Assembly (NCBI GenBank): GCA_045130275.1
Contig: JBGUPL010000085.1
Location: forward strand, 1 to 64,000
Reading direction: 5' to 3'
DNA from: F23-D06 sp045130275
GTDB taxonomy: Bacteria > Bacteroidota > Bacteroidia > Bacteroidales > WCHB1-69
DNA length: 64,000 nucleotides
Part shown: in pieces, positions 18,501 through 25,597 of the stretch
Position numbering within the stretch: position 1 is the stretch's first letter
Layout of the letters: each line of letters begins with the position of its first letter
Notes under the pieces: model-generated
What the model saw: the letters and a program-made list of their open reading frames with translations, nothing else
The model's database searches: none
What the model was told of the DNA's origin: nothing
Position numbers and translations under genes: made by a program

Positions 18501-18948
18501 CGACATCGAGGCGCTGTTCCCCTCCACGTACATCTCCAACGTCACCGAGCGCATGAACCTCTACAAGGAGCTGGAATCCATCCGGGATCCGCAGAAGTTG
18601 GAGGATTTCCGCAAGAAGATCACCGATATTTTCGGTCCGATGCCGCGCGAGACCGAGGAGCTGATGCAGACCATCCCGTTGCGGATGCTCGCCGCCGACC
18701 TCCACTTCGAAAAGATCGTCCTCAAGAAAAAGGTCTTCCACGGTTACTTCACCGGCAACTCGCACTCCCCATACTTCCAGTCCGACGAATTCGGCAAATT
18801 CCTTTTGTTCATGCAGGCGAACCACCCCGTCGTGCAGCTCAAGGAGGCCAACCACAAGCTGGTCTGCAGCATCCACAACATCCCGACGTTCCGGGCGGCG
18901 TACCATTGGCTGGGGAAGATGCGGGAGGCGGTGGAGAAGGAAGCTTAA
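15553..18948 (+). CDS. mfd: Transcription-repair coupling factor Mfd
   Basis: ATP-driven translocase that removes RNA polymerase stalled at DNA damage and recruits UvrA. The 1131-residue product has the UvrB-like N-terminal modules, the RNA-polymerase-interacting domain (YDLQPGDYVTHIDHGIGVYEG, about 445-465), a RecG-like helicase with Walker A CGDVGFGKTEIAIRAAF near 600, DEEQ box LLIIDEEQKFGV near 700, SATPIPRTL, and LHQLRGRVGRNNQKAYCYL near 870, and the C-terminal regulatory TRCF domain (ALFPSTYISNVTERMNLYKEL). A TTG two codons upstream is open but ATG 15553 is preferred. Expressed from its own promoter; ends in a long hairpin shared with the converging gene. Confidence 0.96.
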   Translation: MTLNNLKNKYYQSESEALAKSLNTKASGSVIAINGVKGSALAFIAAQAMEKITTTQLFVFRDSEEAAFFYSDMEVLLHDRSNTLQNKRVLYLPSSYKRNSRWGETDSSNVKLRAEILHKLSIPGAQPLILVSYPEGVAETVVTQDYIDRKSFSVKHGEEILTDDFLNKLYELEYLPEDFVYEPGQFAWRGNIFDIFSYSEEYPIRIEFEDDRIESIRFFNPETQLSVREVDQIYIMTPISQKESGDGERVPFFSVLPENSVIWQMHAANIASTIHTAYQDIVDNEYFTTNEIPIINKKTFLKEVANFQRVYVNTAEIDAPTLSLDFNMQPQHDFDKSFDYLLLEWIGNLEHGIQNYFLSETQSQLDRLYKVMLDILGKYNRQNDAAYKIEQLYTPLREVLHEGFTDVDHKIALYTDHQFWNKFQRMVLRDRYKKSEALTLREIYDLQPGDYVTHIDHGIGVYEGLQKMQMGDSTQEVIKISYKDGDTLYLSIHALHKISKYVGKEGTPPTIHRLSSGSWEKLKERTKKRVKELAIDLIKLYSERKAKKGFAFSPDNFLQSTLESSFIYEDTPDQIKTLAEVKADMESDHPMDRLICGDVGFGKTEIAIRAAFKAVCDSKQVAVLVPTTVLSMQHYYTFSERLANMPCNIAYINRFKSSKEIKETLKRVKEGKVDILIGTHRILSKDVIFKDLGLLIIDEEQKFGVAAKEKIREMRTTIDTLTMSATPIPRTLQFSLIGARDISVITTPPPNRQPIDTQVHVFDEEIMRDAIQYELNRGGQVFVIHNKIQNIKELAGLIQRLVPKARVAIGHGQMEGDQLEKIMTQFINGEYDVLVSTTIVESGLDIVNANTMIINDAQNFALNVLHQLRGRVGRNNQKAYCYLFIKPWDTLNDQARKRLQAIEQFSDIGSGIHIALRDLDIRGAGDILGADQSGFINEMGYDMYQKILNEAIQEMKDSGDEVLGDLQMADNSALLRRECSLETDIEALFPSTYISNVTERMNLYKELESIRDPQKLEDFRKKITDIFGPMPRETEELMQTIPLRMLAADLHFEKIVLKKKVFHGYFTGNSHSPYFQSDEFGKFLLFMQANHPVVQLKEANHKLVCSIHNIPTFRAAYHWLGKMREAVEKEA

Positions 18949-18956
18949 TCTTGCTG

Positions 18957-18999
18957 CGAAATATCAATTATTTCGAAAAATCGAAATTTTGATATTTCG
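18957..18999. terminator. Bidirectional hairpin terminator between mfd and the four-helix gene
   Basis: CGAAATATCAA (18957-18967) pairs perfectly with TTGATATTTCG (18989-18999), and inner arms ATTTCGA and TCGAAAT lengthen the stem around an AAAA loop. It lies between two converging genes, so it probably terminates both. Confidence 0.65.
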
Positions 19000-19011
19000 A
19001 CAACACCAACA

Positions 19012-19755
19012 CTACCCTTTCAAACTCCTCGTTCCTTTGCACTCCGGATAACTGCTGCAGCTCCAGAATTCGTTTCCTGCGTTTAATCCCCTCTTGGCAA
19101 CTCGCTTGATCATGGGCTTTCCGCATTTCGGGCATTTCGGTGCGTCCGCTTGGGCGCTTTGCGCCGCGCGGTAGGCAAGCCGGTCGGCGGTGAGGGCCTC
19201 TGAAAAGCCACCTTCCTCTTTGAAAGTGTCCAGCTGGTTGCTCAACTGCTTGCCCAGCATCATGATCAGGCGGTTGCAAAGGACCAGCAGGCAGTTGGCC
19301 TCCACGGTGGAGTCTCCGGAGCGAAGCCACCCGTCGAATTTCCTTTTCTGCCGCAGGATGTGGATGCTGCTCAGATGCTGCACATCGTCCTTATAGGCGG
19401 GCGGGTCGAGTTGGACAGCCGTGACAGCCCGATGTTCCTCCGAATATACCGACCACGGCACATTCTCCCCGTGCAGTAGCCAATTCAGGTAATCGTTGGC
19501 GAGCTCGGCGAGGCTGGCGCGCGCCACATCGGTGAGCCGCATCTCCGTCTCCTTGGAGGTGGAGCGGCGGGAGCTTCCCTCCGCGATGTTGGCGGGCACC
19601 GACCGCGCCGCCTGCGTCATCTGGTCGTACTGACGGCCGCACGGATCGTTTTTGCGGTTGAGATAGCGCACACAGAAATCCTGCGTGGCCAGCTGAATCA
19701 CATTCGCTAACACCCAAGTGTCTAACCAATAATAGCCGAATCTTCTTATTTCCAT
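19012..19755 (-). CDS. Four-helix-bundle suffix-domain protein with a topoisomerase-type zinc ribbon
   Basis: The 247-residue product starts with a four-helix region related to the S23/IVP bundle family (AARSVPANIAEGSSRRSTSK is the recognisable core near residue 50-70), followed by further helices, and ends with a C4 zinc ribbon like those at the tail of topoisomerase I (CPKCGKPM ... FWSCSSYPECKG, about 207-240). This matches the Bacteroidota family called four-helix-bundle suffix-domain protein; its function is not established. The ribbon suggests single-stranded nucleic-acid binding. It converges on mfd and has a near-consensus -7 site (TATCTTCG) with a TTG 20 bases further upstream. Confidence 0.8.
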   Translation of the reverse strand: MEIRRFGYYWLDTWVLANVIQLATQDFCVRYLNRKNDPCGRQYDQMTQAARSVPANIAEGSSRRSTSKETEMRLTDVARASLAELANDYLNWLLHGENVPWSVYSEEHRAVTAVQLDPPAYKDDVQHLSSIHILRQKRKFDGWLRSGDSTVEANCLLVLCNRLIMMLGKQLSNQLDTFKEEGGFSEALTADRLAYRAAQSAQADAPKCPKCGKPMIKRVAKRGLNAGNEFWSCSSYPECKGTRSLKG

Positions 19756-19799
19756 AACTGTTAAAATTTTGTTTAAGGTTTAATAAATAAATCAGGCTG

Positions 19800-19807
19800 C
19801 GAAGATA
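19800..19807 (-). promoter_or_regulatory. Near-consensus -7 element (TATCTTCG) for the four-helix gene
   Basis: One mismatch to TAnnTTTG, with a TTG at 19828-19830 on the same strand after a 20-base spacer. It lies 45 bases before the start codon. Confidence 0.45.
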
Positions 19808-19939
19808 CAACAAAACGGGGCGGTTGTCAAGGGGAATAGTCAAAAAAATGGAGTGTCGGTTGACAGGGAATATCGCACCACCCCACTGACAAGGATTGTC
19901 AGTACGATTTTCCGTCCGTATCCGACAAAGGAATGCGAA

Positions 19940-19955
19940 TATTTTTGTACTTTTG
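19940..19955 (+). promoter_or_regulatory. Two adjacent -7 elements (TATTTTTG, TACTTTTG)
   Basis: Two full matches to TAnnTTTG stand directly next to each other (19940-19947 and 19948-19955). They would drive the two mini-ORFs and probably also the nucleoid-associated protein gene at 20235. No -33 partner is obvious. Confidence 0.5.
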
Positions 19956-19984
19956 CCACGTTGCAGGCATCGGGCCAGGAACGG

Positions 19985-20065
19985 ATGGGCGGCTGCATAA
20001 AAGTACTGACAGCAGTGGTTTTTGTCGCAATTGGCATCCCAGCCCAAGCAATCGTTGAGAAATAA
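19985..20065 (+). CDS. Mini-ORF, 26 residues, hydrophobic (uncertain)
   Basis: ATG 19985 to TAA 20065 encodes a 26-residue peptide with a short N-terminus, a hydrophobic core (IKVLTAVVFVAIGIPAQA) that resembles a signal peptide with an AQA cleavage site, and the tail IVEK. It begins 29 bases after the double -7 motif and ends five A residues before the next mini-ORF. Such a short ORF may be chance; its pairing with a second signal-like ORF is what makes it notable. No family recognised. Confidence 0.25.
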   Translation: MGGCIKVLTAVVFVAIGIPAQAIVEK

Positions 20066-20070
20066 AAAAA

Positions 20071-20175
20071 ATGTATATGAAAAAACCATTGATAGTCTTA
20101 TTATTTTTATCTCCGATAATGATATTTGGACAAGTACATCGTTATTATTACGAAGTTTCTCCAGATTACTATTGA
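20071..20175 (+). CDS. Mini-ORF, 34 residues, signal peptide plus Tyr-rich tail (uncertain)
   Basis: ATG 20071 (or 20077) to TGA 20175. From the second Met the product reads as a classic Bacteroidota signal peptide, MKKPLIVLLFLSPIMIFGQ, followed by a mature part of about 13 residues rich in tyrosine (VHRYYYEVSPDYY). The segment is markedly more AT-rich than the neighbouring gene. It could be a small secreted peptide, a leader peptide for the gene at 20235, or the surviving 5' end of a lost secreted-protein gene. No family recognised. Confidence 0.35.
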   Translation: MYMKKPLIVLLFLSPIMIFGQVHRYYYEVSPDYY

Positions 20176-20234
20176 TAGATATGTAATCCCCCCTCCAACG
20201 ACAAAACAGACACACTGCCATTAATAACCTTCTT

Positions 20235-21257
20235 ATGAGCACCATATCTAACATATCCCTCCACCTTGTTGGGAATTCCGGAGCGGCGGAAGGGGTCGTT
20301 CTGGCGCAGGAAGGCCTTCAGCTCTCCGACAGCGTGCGCGAGCTGCTCACCGACTATTTCCTCTCCCCCTTCTCCTCCGAAGAACTCTTCGAACTCTACC
20401 ACGACAGCGGCATCGAGTTCAACGTGGTCTATGGCGCGGCGTCAAGGATCTTCGACGACCCCGAAACACTCCACGAGCAGTCGGTGAACCTCGCCAAACA
20501 CCTCTACGAGCAGAGCTCCCACCCGAAAATCAAGGGCGGGGAGTTCTACACGGTCTATTTCCGCGACTGCCTCGTGGACGGCGACACCGTGGATGCCGTC
20601 GGACTGTTCAAGTCGGAGAACAAGGACACGTTCCTGCGGGTGCTGCACGAGGGCGGCAACTTCAACCTCGAAAGCGAGCAGGGCATCAACATCAAGAAAC
20701 TCGACAAGGGCTGCCTCATCTTCAACAAGGAGCGCGAGAACGGCTACGTGGTGGCCGTGGTCGATAACACCAACCGCGGCATCGAGGCGCAATACTGGAT
20801 GGACGACTTCCTGCACGTGCGTCAGCGCAAGGACGGCTACGCGAACACGCAGAACGCGATGGCCATGGCCAAGAACTTCGTCACCAAGGCACTGCCTGAA
20901 CAGTTCGAGGTCTCCAAGGCCGACCAAATCGACCTGCTGAACCGCTCCTTAGAGTTCTTCAAGGAGAACGACACCTTCGAGATGGAGGAGTTCGCCAACG
21001 AGGTCATCGAACGGCCCGAAGTCATCGAGAGCTTCCGCCAATACAAACGAAGCTTCGAGGAGGAGAACGACGTGGTGATTGACGACAGCTTCGACATCTC
21101 CGACTACGCCTTCCGCCGCCAGCAACGCTCCTACAAGCGCGTCATCCGCCTCGACCGCAAGATACAGATCATCATCGATGGCAACCGCGACCACGTGGAA
21201 CAGGGCGAGGACGAGCGCGGGAAGTACTACAAGGTATATTATAGCGAAGAGGAATGA
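20235..21257 (+). CDS. Nucleoid-associated protein (YejK/NdpA family)
   Basis: Cytoplasmic protein of the 37-kDa nucleoid-associated family, whose E. coli member binds the nucleoid; molecular role unclear. The 340-residue product has normal length and family features: FLSPFSSEELFEL near 43, the central GGEFYTVYFRDCLVDGD and VGLFKSENKDTFL, INIKKLDKGCLIFN, YWMDDFLHVRQRKDGYANTQNAM, and the C-terminal VIRLDRKIQIIIDGNRD. Its stop overlaps the next start codon as ATGA (21254-21257), so the THUMP-like methylase gene is translationally coupled. Transcription probably begins at the double -7 motif near 19950. Confidence 0.9.
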   Translation: MSTISNISLHLVGNSGAAEGVVLAQEGLQLSDSVRELLTDYFLSPFSSEELFELYHDSGIEFNVVYGAASRIFDDPETLHEQSVNLAKHLYEQSSHPKIKGGEFYTVYFRDCLVDGDTVDAVGLFKSENKDTFLRVLHEGGNFNLESEQGINIKKLDKGCLIFNKERENGYVVAVVDNTNRGIEAQYWMDDFLHVRQRKDGYANTQNAMAMAKNFVTKALPEQFEVSKADQIDLLNRSLEFFKENDTFEMEEFANEVIERPEVIESFRQYKRSFEEENDVVIDDSFDISDYAFRRQQRSYKRVIRLDRKIQIIIDGNRDHVEQGEDERGKYYKVYYSEEE

Positions 21258-22462
21258 ACATCAACGAATCCACATGGCAGTACATCGCGGCGCACACGGA
21301 CGACGACGTGTCCCACCTCGCCCTGCACCCCTCCAAGGACCCGCAGGTCGATATGAGCGTGGCGCTGCAGCAGATCGCCGGGCGACAGAAGGCCAAAGAA
21401 AAGCTGCCCAAGTGGTACGCCACCGAGGGCGTCCTCTACCCCAAGAAGGTCTCCATGGAGCAGTGCTCGTCTTCGCAAACAGCTGAGTACAAGGCATCCC
21501 TACTGGAAGGAGACTCTTTTGCGGATTTCAGCGGCGGGTTCGGGGTCGATACCGTTGCCCTCGCCCGAAAGTTCGACAAGGGATACTACGTGGAACCGCA
21601 GGAGGAACTCTGCGAACTTTTTCAACACAACTGCAAAGTGCTGGATATCAACAATGTTAATATCGTCAACGGCACAATGGAGGAGAACCTCGCCTCCATC
21701 GGAACCGTTAATACCATCTACCTCGACCCGTCCCGCCGCGATGTCCATGGACGAAAGGTGGTTGCATTGGAAGACTGCGTTCCCAACCTCCCCGAATGGA
21801 AATCCGCCCTGCTGGAACGTTGTAACACATTGATGGTCAAGCTGTCCCCGATGATCGACATTTTCCAGACATTGCGGGATTTACCGGAGACGTACGCCGT
21901 ACACGTGGTTGCCGTGGAGGGGGAATGCAAAGAGGTGGTGTTTTTGTTGACTCGTGGAGACGCGCCATGGCACGTCTCTACAACGGACCCGACCGTCGTT
22001 GCCGTGGATATCAACAAAAACAAGGCCTTCCACGTTGAAACCACCCTTGACACCGAGCGCACCACCCCACCCCGCATCGCCACGGAATTGGGCACCTATC
22101 TCTACGAACCAAACGCCGCCGTGATGAAAGCCGGCATCTTCAACGCCATGTCGCAACAGTTCCAAATCGCGAAATTGGCGAAGAACACCAACCTGTTCAC
22201 CGCCAACGAACTGCACGAGGATTTCCCGGGCCGCGTCTTCCGCATCGAGGCCGCCCACGAGTTCCACCCACGCAAAACAGCCAAAGAGCTGTCGCACCTT
22301 GCCAATGCCAGCATCGCCGTGCGCAACTTCCCGCTCTCAGCGGAAGAATTACGTAAAACACTGAAAATCAAAAACGGAAATGCGTGCTATCTGTTCGGAT
22401 GTACACTAACGGATGGTAGGAAATGCGTGGTGGTATGCAAAAAATCTGCTTTTGGCTATTAG
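21254..22462 (+). CDS. THUMP-like domain SAM-dependent methyltransferase
   Basis: Predicted class I methyltransferase of a Bacteroidota family carrying a THUMP-like domain; substrate unknown, probably RNA. In the 402-residue product, the SAM site is FADFSGGFGVDTVALARKF (about 93-111), the acidic strand contains YYVEPQEELCELF, and the catalytic-loop region is TIYLDPSRRDVHGRKV (about 155-170). The C-terminal third is the THUMP-like part (LYEPNAAVMKAGIFN, FRIEAAHEF, and IKNGNACYLFGCTL). It is coupled to the nucleoid-associated protein gene. The last codons and TAG stop lie in a GGCTATTAGCTATTAGC word repeat. Confidence 0.82.
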   Translation: MNINESTWQYIAAHTDDDVSHLALHPSKDPQVDMSVALQQIAGRQKAKEKLPKWYATEGVLYPKKVSMEQCSSSQTAEYKASLLEGDSFADFSGGFGVDTVALARKFDKGYYVEPQEELCELFQHNCKVLDINNVNIVNGTMEENLASIGTVNTIYLDPSRRDVHGRKVVALEDCVPNLPEWKSALLERCNTLMVKLSPMIDIFQTLRDLPETYAVHVVAVEGECKEVVFLLTRGDAPWHVSTTDPTVVAVDINKNKAFHVETTLDTERTTPPRIATELGTYLYEPNAAVMKAGIFNAMSQQFQIAKLAKNTNLFTANELHEDFPGRVFRIEAAHEFHPRKTAKELSHLANASIAVRNFPLSAEELRKTLKIKNGNACYLFGCTLTDGRKCVVVCKKSAFGY

Positions 22463-22499
22463 CTATTAGCTATTGGCCTGCTATGGCAAATGTTAGACT

Positions 22500-22515
22500 C
22501 CCCCTTTTAAGGGGG
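22500..22515. terminator. Short GC hairpin (CCCCCTTTTAAGGGGG) between converging genes
   Basis: A perfect 16-base palindrome lies in the 75-base gap between the THUMP-like methylase gene and the DUF2520 gene, which converge. It is followed by GGCCAGGGGGGA. The position suits a bidirectional terminator, but the form also looks like a dispersed repeat. Confidence 0.55.
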
Positions 22516-22537
22516 CCAGGGGGGATTCAGATCATTC

Positions 22538-23314
22538 TTAATTCTTAATTCTACATTCATCATTCATAATCACCTCCGACATCACCCGGTAAATCTCCCT
22601 CAGCCGCTCGTCCTCCAGCGACTCCATCTGCTTCCGCATCACGTTCTCGTCGCCACGCGCGGCCGGACCCGTCTGAGCCTCCGCCGGGGTCATCTGCGAC
22701 ACCTTCTCGACAGTCTGGCGCAACAACGGCAACAGGATCTCAAACGGCAATCCTTTCTCTTCCAGCAATTTATACGCAATCTGATACATCGCGTTGCTAA
22801 AGTTGCAGGCGAAGACCGCCGCCACGTGCATCTGCGCGCGCTGCGACTCGGAAACTTCGTAACAAGTCGGTGACAACTCCTGAGCCAATTCCCACATTAG
22901 GGGCTTTTGATTTCCCACAAAGTCTGATTCTAAACAGAGAGGCACTTCCAAGCCACTCATATCCTGCGACTTAGAAAAGGTCTGCAAGGGGTAAATCACC
23001 CCGTAACAGTCGGCATAATCCTTCAGGCACTGACAGGAGACCGTACCCGAAGTCATAAAGGCGATCGGCAGCTTAAACGGCAGCTGCGGCAATATCTCGT
23101 CGTAGGCCTTGTCCACCAATGCGAAGATAAACACCTGGTTATCAGGACTCAAATCCTTGATATTGTCTATGGCTTCCGCACCGCATAGGTCGGCCAAAAC
23201 GCGGGCGTTCGCCAACGTGCGGCTATAGACCTGCGTGATCGGGAAGCGCGACGACCCTTGCAGACGCTGCGCCATCCACGTGGCCACATTGCCGGAACCG
23301 ATCAGCGTAATCAT
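22538..23314 (-). CDS. Rossmann-fold DUF2520 protein
   Basis: Predicted NAD(P)-dependent oxidoreductase-like protein related to pyrroline-5-carboxylate and F420-dependent reductases; substrate not known. The 258-residue product opens with the dinucleotide loop ITLIGSGNVATWMAQRL, then VYSRTLANARVLA, FIFALVDKAYDEI, and the DUF2520 half (VIYPLQTFSKSQ, HVAAVFACNFSNAMYQIAYKLLEE, and AQTGPAARGDENVM near 223). The start overlaps the upstream nucleoside-kinase stop by one base (TGATG). The C-terminal tail MNDECRIKN is encoded by an AATTAAGAATTAAGAA word repeat and is unlikely to be conserved. Confidence 0.85.
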   Translation of the reverse strand: MITLIGSGNVATWMAQRLQGSSRFPITQVYSRTLANARVLADLCGAEAIDNIKDLSPDNQVFIFALVDKAYDEILPQLPFKLPIAFMTSGTVSCQCLKDYADCYGVIYPLQTFSKSQDMSGLEVPLCLESDFVGNQKPLMWELAQELSPTCYEVSESQRAQMHVAAVFACNFSNAMYQIAYKLLEEKGLPFEILLPLLRQTVEKVSQMTPAEAQTGPAARGDENVMRKQMESLEDERLREIYRVMSEVIMNDECRIKN

Positions 23315-24990
23315 CAGTAGGTGAATTTACTGCCGCCCAAGAACTCGCGAAGGATGGAGGTGCCAGGAAGGGAGAATTCGGGAATGGTCTTGAAGAACAT
23401 CAGCAACTTGATCAGTCGCTGGGCTTCCGCATACTCCGGTGCTGTTTCGGGCACGGCGTACAGGATCGGCAGCGCGAAGGGCTTCAGCACCGACAACTCG
23501 AACACCAACGACGTGTTGATCATCACGTCGGCGTTCTCCTGGAACGGGAAGATGTTCTTCTCCTCGCCGCGACGCACACTCGGCCAACGACGTATCGTAT
23601 CCACCGCCGAATAACCGCGGTAGTTGAAGTCACGCACAATTCGGCGTATCAGTCGGTTGTCGGAGGTCGGAATCGGATTCTGGCGGTCCAACGACAGGGA
23701 TGTCAGTGCAGAAACGAAGATCTTGAATTTCACATCGTCAGGCACTTGGGCGGTCAGTTCGGGATTCAGACAGTGGATGCCCTCGATGACGAGGATGGAA
23801 TTCTTGCGCAACTGCAACGTGTTGCCGTTCCACTCCTTCTTGCCCAACGCGAAGTTGAAAGTGGGGATTTCCACCTGTTCGCCCGCCAGCAGCCGTTTCA
23901 GCGTGTTGTTGAAGAGCGGCAGGTCGATGGCGTGCAGGTCCTCGAAATCGAACTCCCCGTTCTCATCCTTCGGGGTGTCGTCACGTTCCACGAAGAAATC
24001 ATCGACGGAAATCTGCACCGGATGGTAGCCTAACACGGCCAGCTGCACCGACAATCTGCGACAGGAGGTGGTCTTCCCGGAACTCGACGGTCCACTGATC
24101 AGCACCATCTTCACATTGCCGTTTTGATAGATCATGTCGGCCACCCGCGCCAAATGTTTCTCCTGATAGGCCTCGGCCACCAAAACACCGGCTTGGACCA
24201 TCTGTTTGGCATTCGAGTATTTGTTCAAGTCGGACACATAAGGCACCCCCATGGAGGCCACCCATTGTTTGTCCATCTTATAGACAGAGAACAGCTTGGG
24301 GTACAAGCGGGTTTTGGCCATCGCATTGATGTTTTTCTTGGAAGGCAGCTTCAGCAACAGTCCCTCCTCGTATTTCTCCAGCCCGAAGGTCGTCAGACAG
24401 CCCGTGGAAGGCACCAAGAAACCGTAATAGTAGTTGATGCTATCGTCCAAATGATAGACGGAAGTGTAGATCCGGCTGCGGTTCTTGAAGAACTCGTACT
24501 TGTCCTCCAACCCGTGTTCCTGAAACGCTTTGATGGCGTCGGAGGTGAGCATCTCCTCGTGCACGAACGGCAGATCACGCTGCACCGTGTCTTTCATGAA
24601 GAGATACAACTTGCTCACCAACTGCTCCGTGATCGGGCCGTCCAAGTTCTCCAACGTGCAGTAACGGCCGCCGGAAATGGAGTGCTTGATGTGCAGCTTC
24701 ACCTCTCTAGGCAGCAGCTTGTCAACCGCATGGAACAGCAGGAAGAACAGCGAGCGCATGTAGCCGTTGCGCCCGTAAGAGCTGTAATAGTCAAAGAATT
24801 GGATCTGCGCGGGCTTGGTGATGCGGAACGACATGTCGCGTTCCTTGTTGTTGACCAGCGCCCCGAGAAACGGGATTTCGGTGTTGTTTTTCACCTTGAG
24901 AAGCTCAACGAACTCCTGCAGGGTGATGCCACAAGGGACTTCAACCTTTGTGTCTATGTTTTTGCAATATACGGGGATCTTATTGTCCAT
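23314..24990 (-). CDS. Nucleoside (uridine-like) kinase with ThrRS-like N-terminal domain
   Basis: Cytosolic P-loop kinase of the phosphoribulokinase/uridine kinase family fused to a TGS and second-additional-domain module like that of threonyl-tRNA synthetase; a common Bacteroidota and Firmicutes architecture. In the 558-residue product, residues 1-60 form the TGS-like part, about 60-240 the ThrRS-like part (HIKHSISGGRYCTLENLDGP), and about 285-500 the kinase: Walker A ISGPSSSGKTTSCRR, VQISVDDFFVER, DLPLFNNTLKRLLAGE, LVIEGIHCLNPEL, RLIRRIVRDFNYRG. Coupled to the DUF2520 gene and read from a consensus -7 element 23 bases upstream. Confidence 0.88.
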   Translation of the reverse strand: MDNKIPVYCKNIDTKVEVPCGITLQEFVELLKVKNNTEIPFLGALVNNKERDMSFRITKPAQIQFFDYYSSYGRNGYMRSLFFLLFHAVDKLLPREVKLHIKHSISGGRYCTLENLDGPITEQLVSKLYLFMKDTVQRDLPFVHEEMLTSDAIKAFQEHGLEDKYEFFKNRSRIYTSVYHLDDSINYYYGFLVPSTGCLTTFGLEKYEEGLLLKLPSKKNINAMAKTRLYPKLFSVYKMDKQWVASMGVPYVSDLNKYSNAKQMVQAGVLVAEAYQEKHLARVADMIYQNGNVKMVLISGPSSSGKTTSCRRLSVQLAVLGYHPVQISVDDFFVERDDTPKDENGEFDFEDLHAIDLPLFNNTLKRLLAGEQVEIPTFNFALGKKEWNGNTLQLRKNSILVIEGIHCLNPELTAQVPDDVKFKIFVSALTSLSLDRQNPIPTSDNRLIRRIVRDFNYRGYSAVDTIRRWPSVRRGEEKNIFPFQENADVMINTSLVFELSVLKPFALPILYAVPETAPEYAEAQRLIKLLMFFKTIPEFSLPGTSILREFLGGSKFTY

Positions 24991-25012
24991 TTTCTCTGTG
25001 ATTTTAAGAAAG

Positions 25013-25020
25013 CAAAAATA
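25013..25020 (-). promoter_or_regulatory. -7 element (TATTTTTG) for the nucleoside kinase operon
   Basis: TATTTTTG on the minus strand, 22 bases upstream of the ATG at 24990. Confidence 0.6.
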
Positions 25021-25202
25021 CGATTTTTTTTATTGCGTAAACCGATACGAGAACCATTTTTCAGGTCTTACACATCATTTTTTTATTTTGGGCGAGCCGG
25101 CGCGGCAACCACCATTACCATTACTGTCCCGAACTCCCCCTCAACAACCTATAACCCATAACCGATAACCATTTGACGCCGCGCCGTCGGGCTTTCCGCT
25201 GC

Positions 25203-25301
25203 AATGTTTTTGGCATCCATCATCGTAGGGGCGTATGCGATACGCCCCTACGAACACCACATGTACGGGCGTATCGCATACGCCCTCATGCCAAAAACAT
25301 T
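25203..25301. repeat. BIME-like composite: two opposite hairpins inside a 14-base inverted repeat
   Basis: Outer arms AATGTTTTTGGCAT (25203-25216) and its exact reverse complement (25288-25301) enclose two hairpins. The first, GTAGGGGCGTAT...CCCCTAC (25225-25251), has core GGGCGTATGCGATACGCCC. The second core (25267-25285) is the exact reverse complement of the first. This arrangement of paired opposite repeats resembles the BIMEs of enterobacteria. The outer part GTAGGGGCG is shared with the palindromes at 4128 and (as GTAGAGGCG) 32430. Confidence 0.85.
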
Positions 25302-25597
25302 TCCACTTCAATCCCTCTCGCACGCCCGTCCGACACCTTCCACCCGTTTCGCGGCGAACCGTCCTATCCCCTCGCCCGACACATTCCCCCGCGCCGCGAA
25401 CAAGGAAACCGCTCCGAACAGCGAATGCACCATTCCGTTTGGCCACCCTTACTATCGGAAACAACATGCATTACCGACAACCACCGCCATACCGAAAAGG
25501 CGATACATTGTCCGGCCAAACGGAACCTCCGACCCGCAAAGACAAAACGAAACGGAAGACGTGAACCCGCAAGAGCACTAAATATCGGGGAAATCCC

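Larger units (their letters stand above)
19756..20234. other. 479-base intergenic region with divergent promoters and two mini-ORFs
   Basis: The stretch holds the minus-strand promoter near 19800, a double plus-strand -7 motif at 19940-19955, and two tiny plus-strand ORFs at 19985 and 20071 (listed separately). Longer frames on either strand here have no recognisable similarity and cross the flanking genes. Confidence 0.6.
24991..25597. other. 607-base gene-free region, stop-poor and repeat-bearing
   Basis: No recognisable gene. It holds the kinase promoter (25013-25020), a CATAACC-type word repeat near 25147-25170, the double inverted hairpin at 25203-25301, and about 260 bases that are C/A-rich and G-poor on the plus strand. 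Three plus-strand frames and one minus-strand frame are open here, but their products are Arg/Pro/Thr-rich, unrelated to known families, and mutually overlapping. It reads as decayed or repeat-derived DNA. Confidence 0.6.

Noticed and set aside
19391..20254. 287-residue minus-strand frame over the four-helix gene start and its upstream region
   Set aside because: It joins antisense noncoding DNA to an out-of-frame read of the real gene; no family resemblance.
24124..25161. 345-residue plus-strand frame opposite the nucleoside kinase
   Set aside because: Antisense shadow rich in Gln/Val/Arg; the minus-strand kinase is unambiguous.
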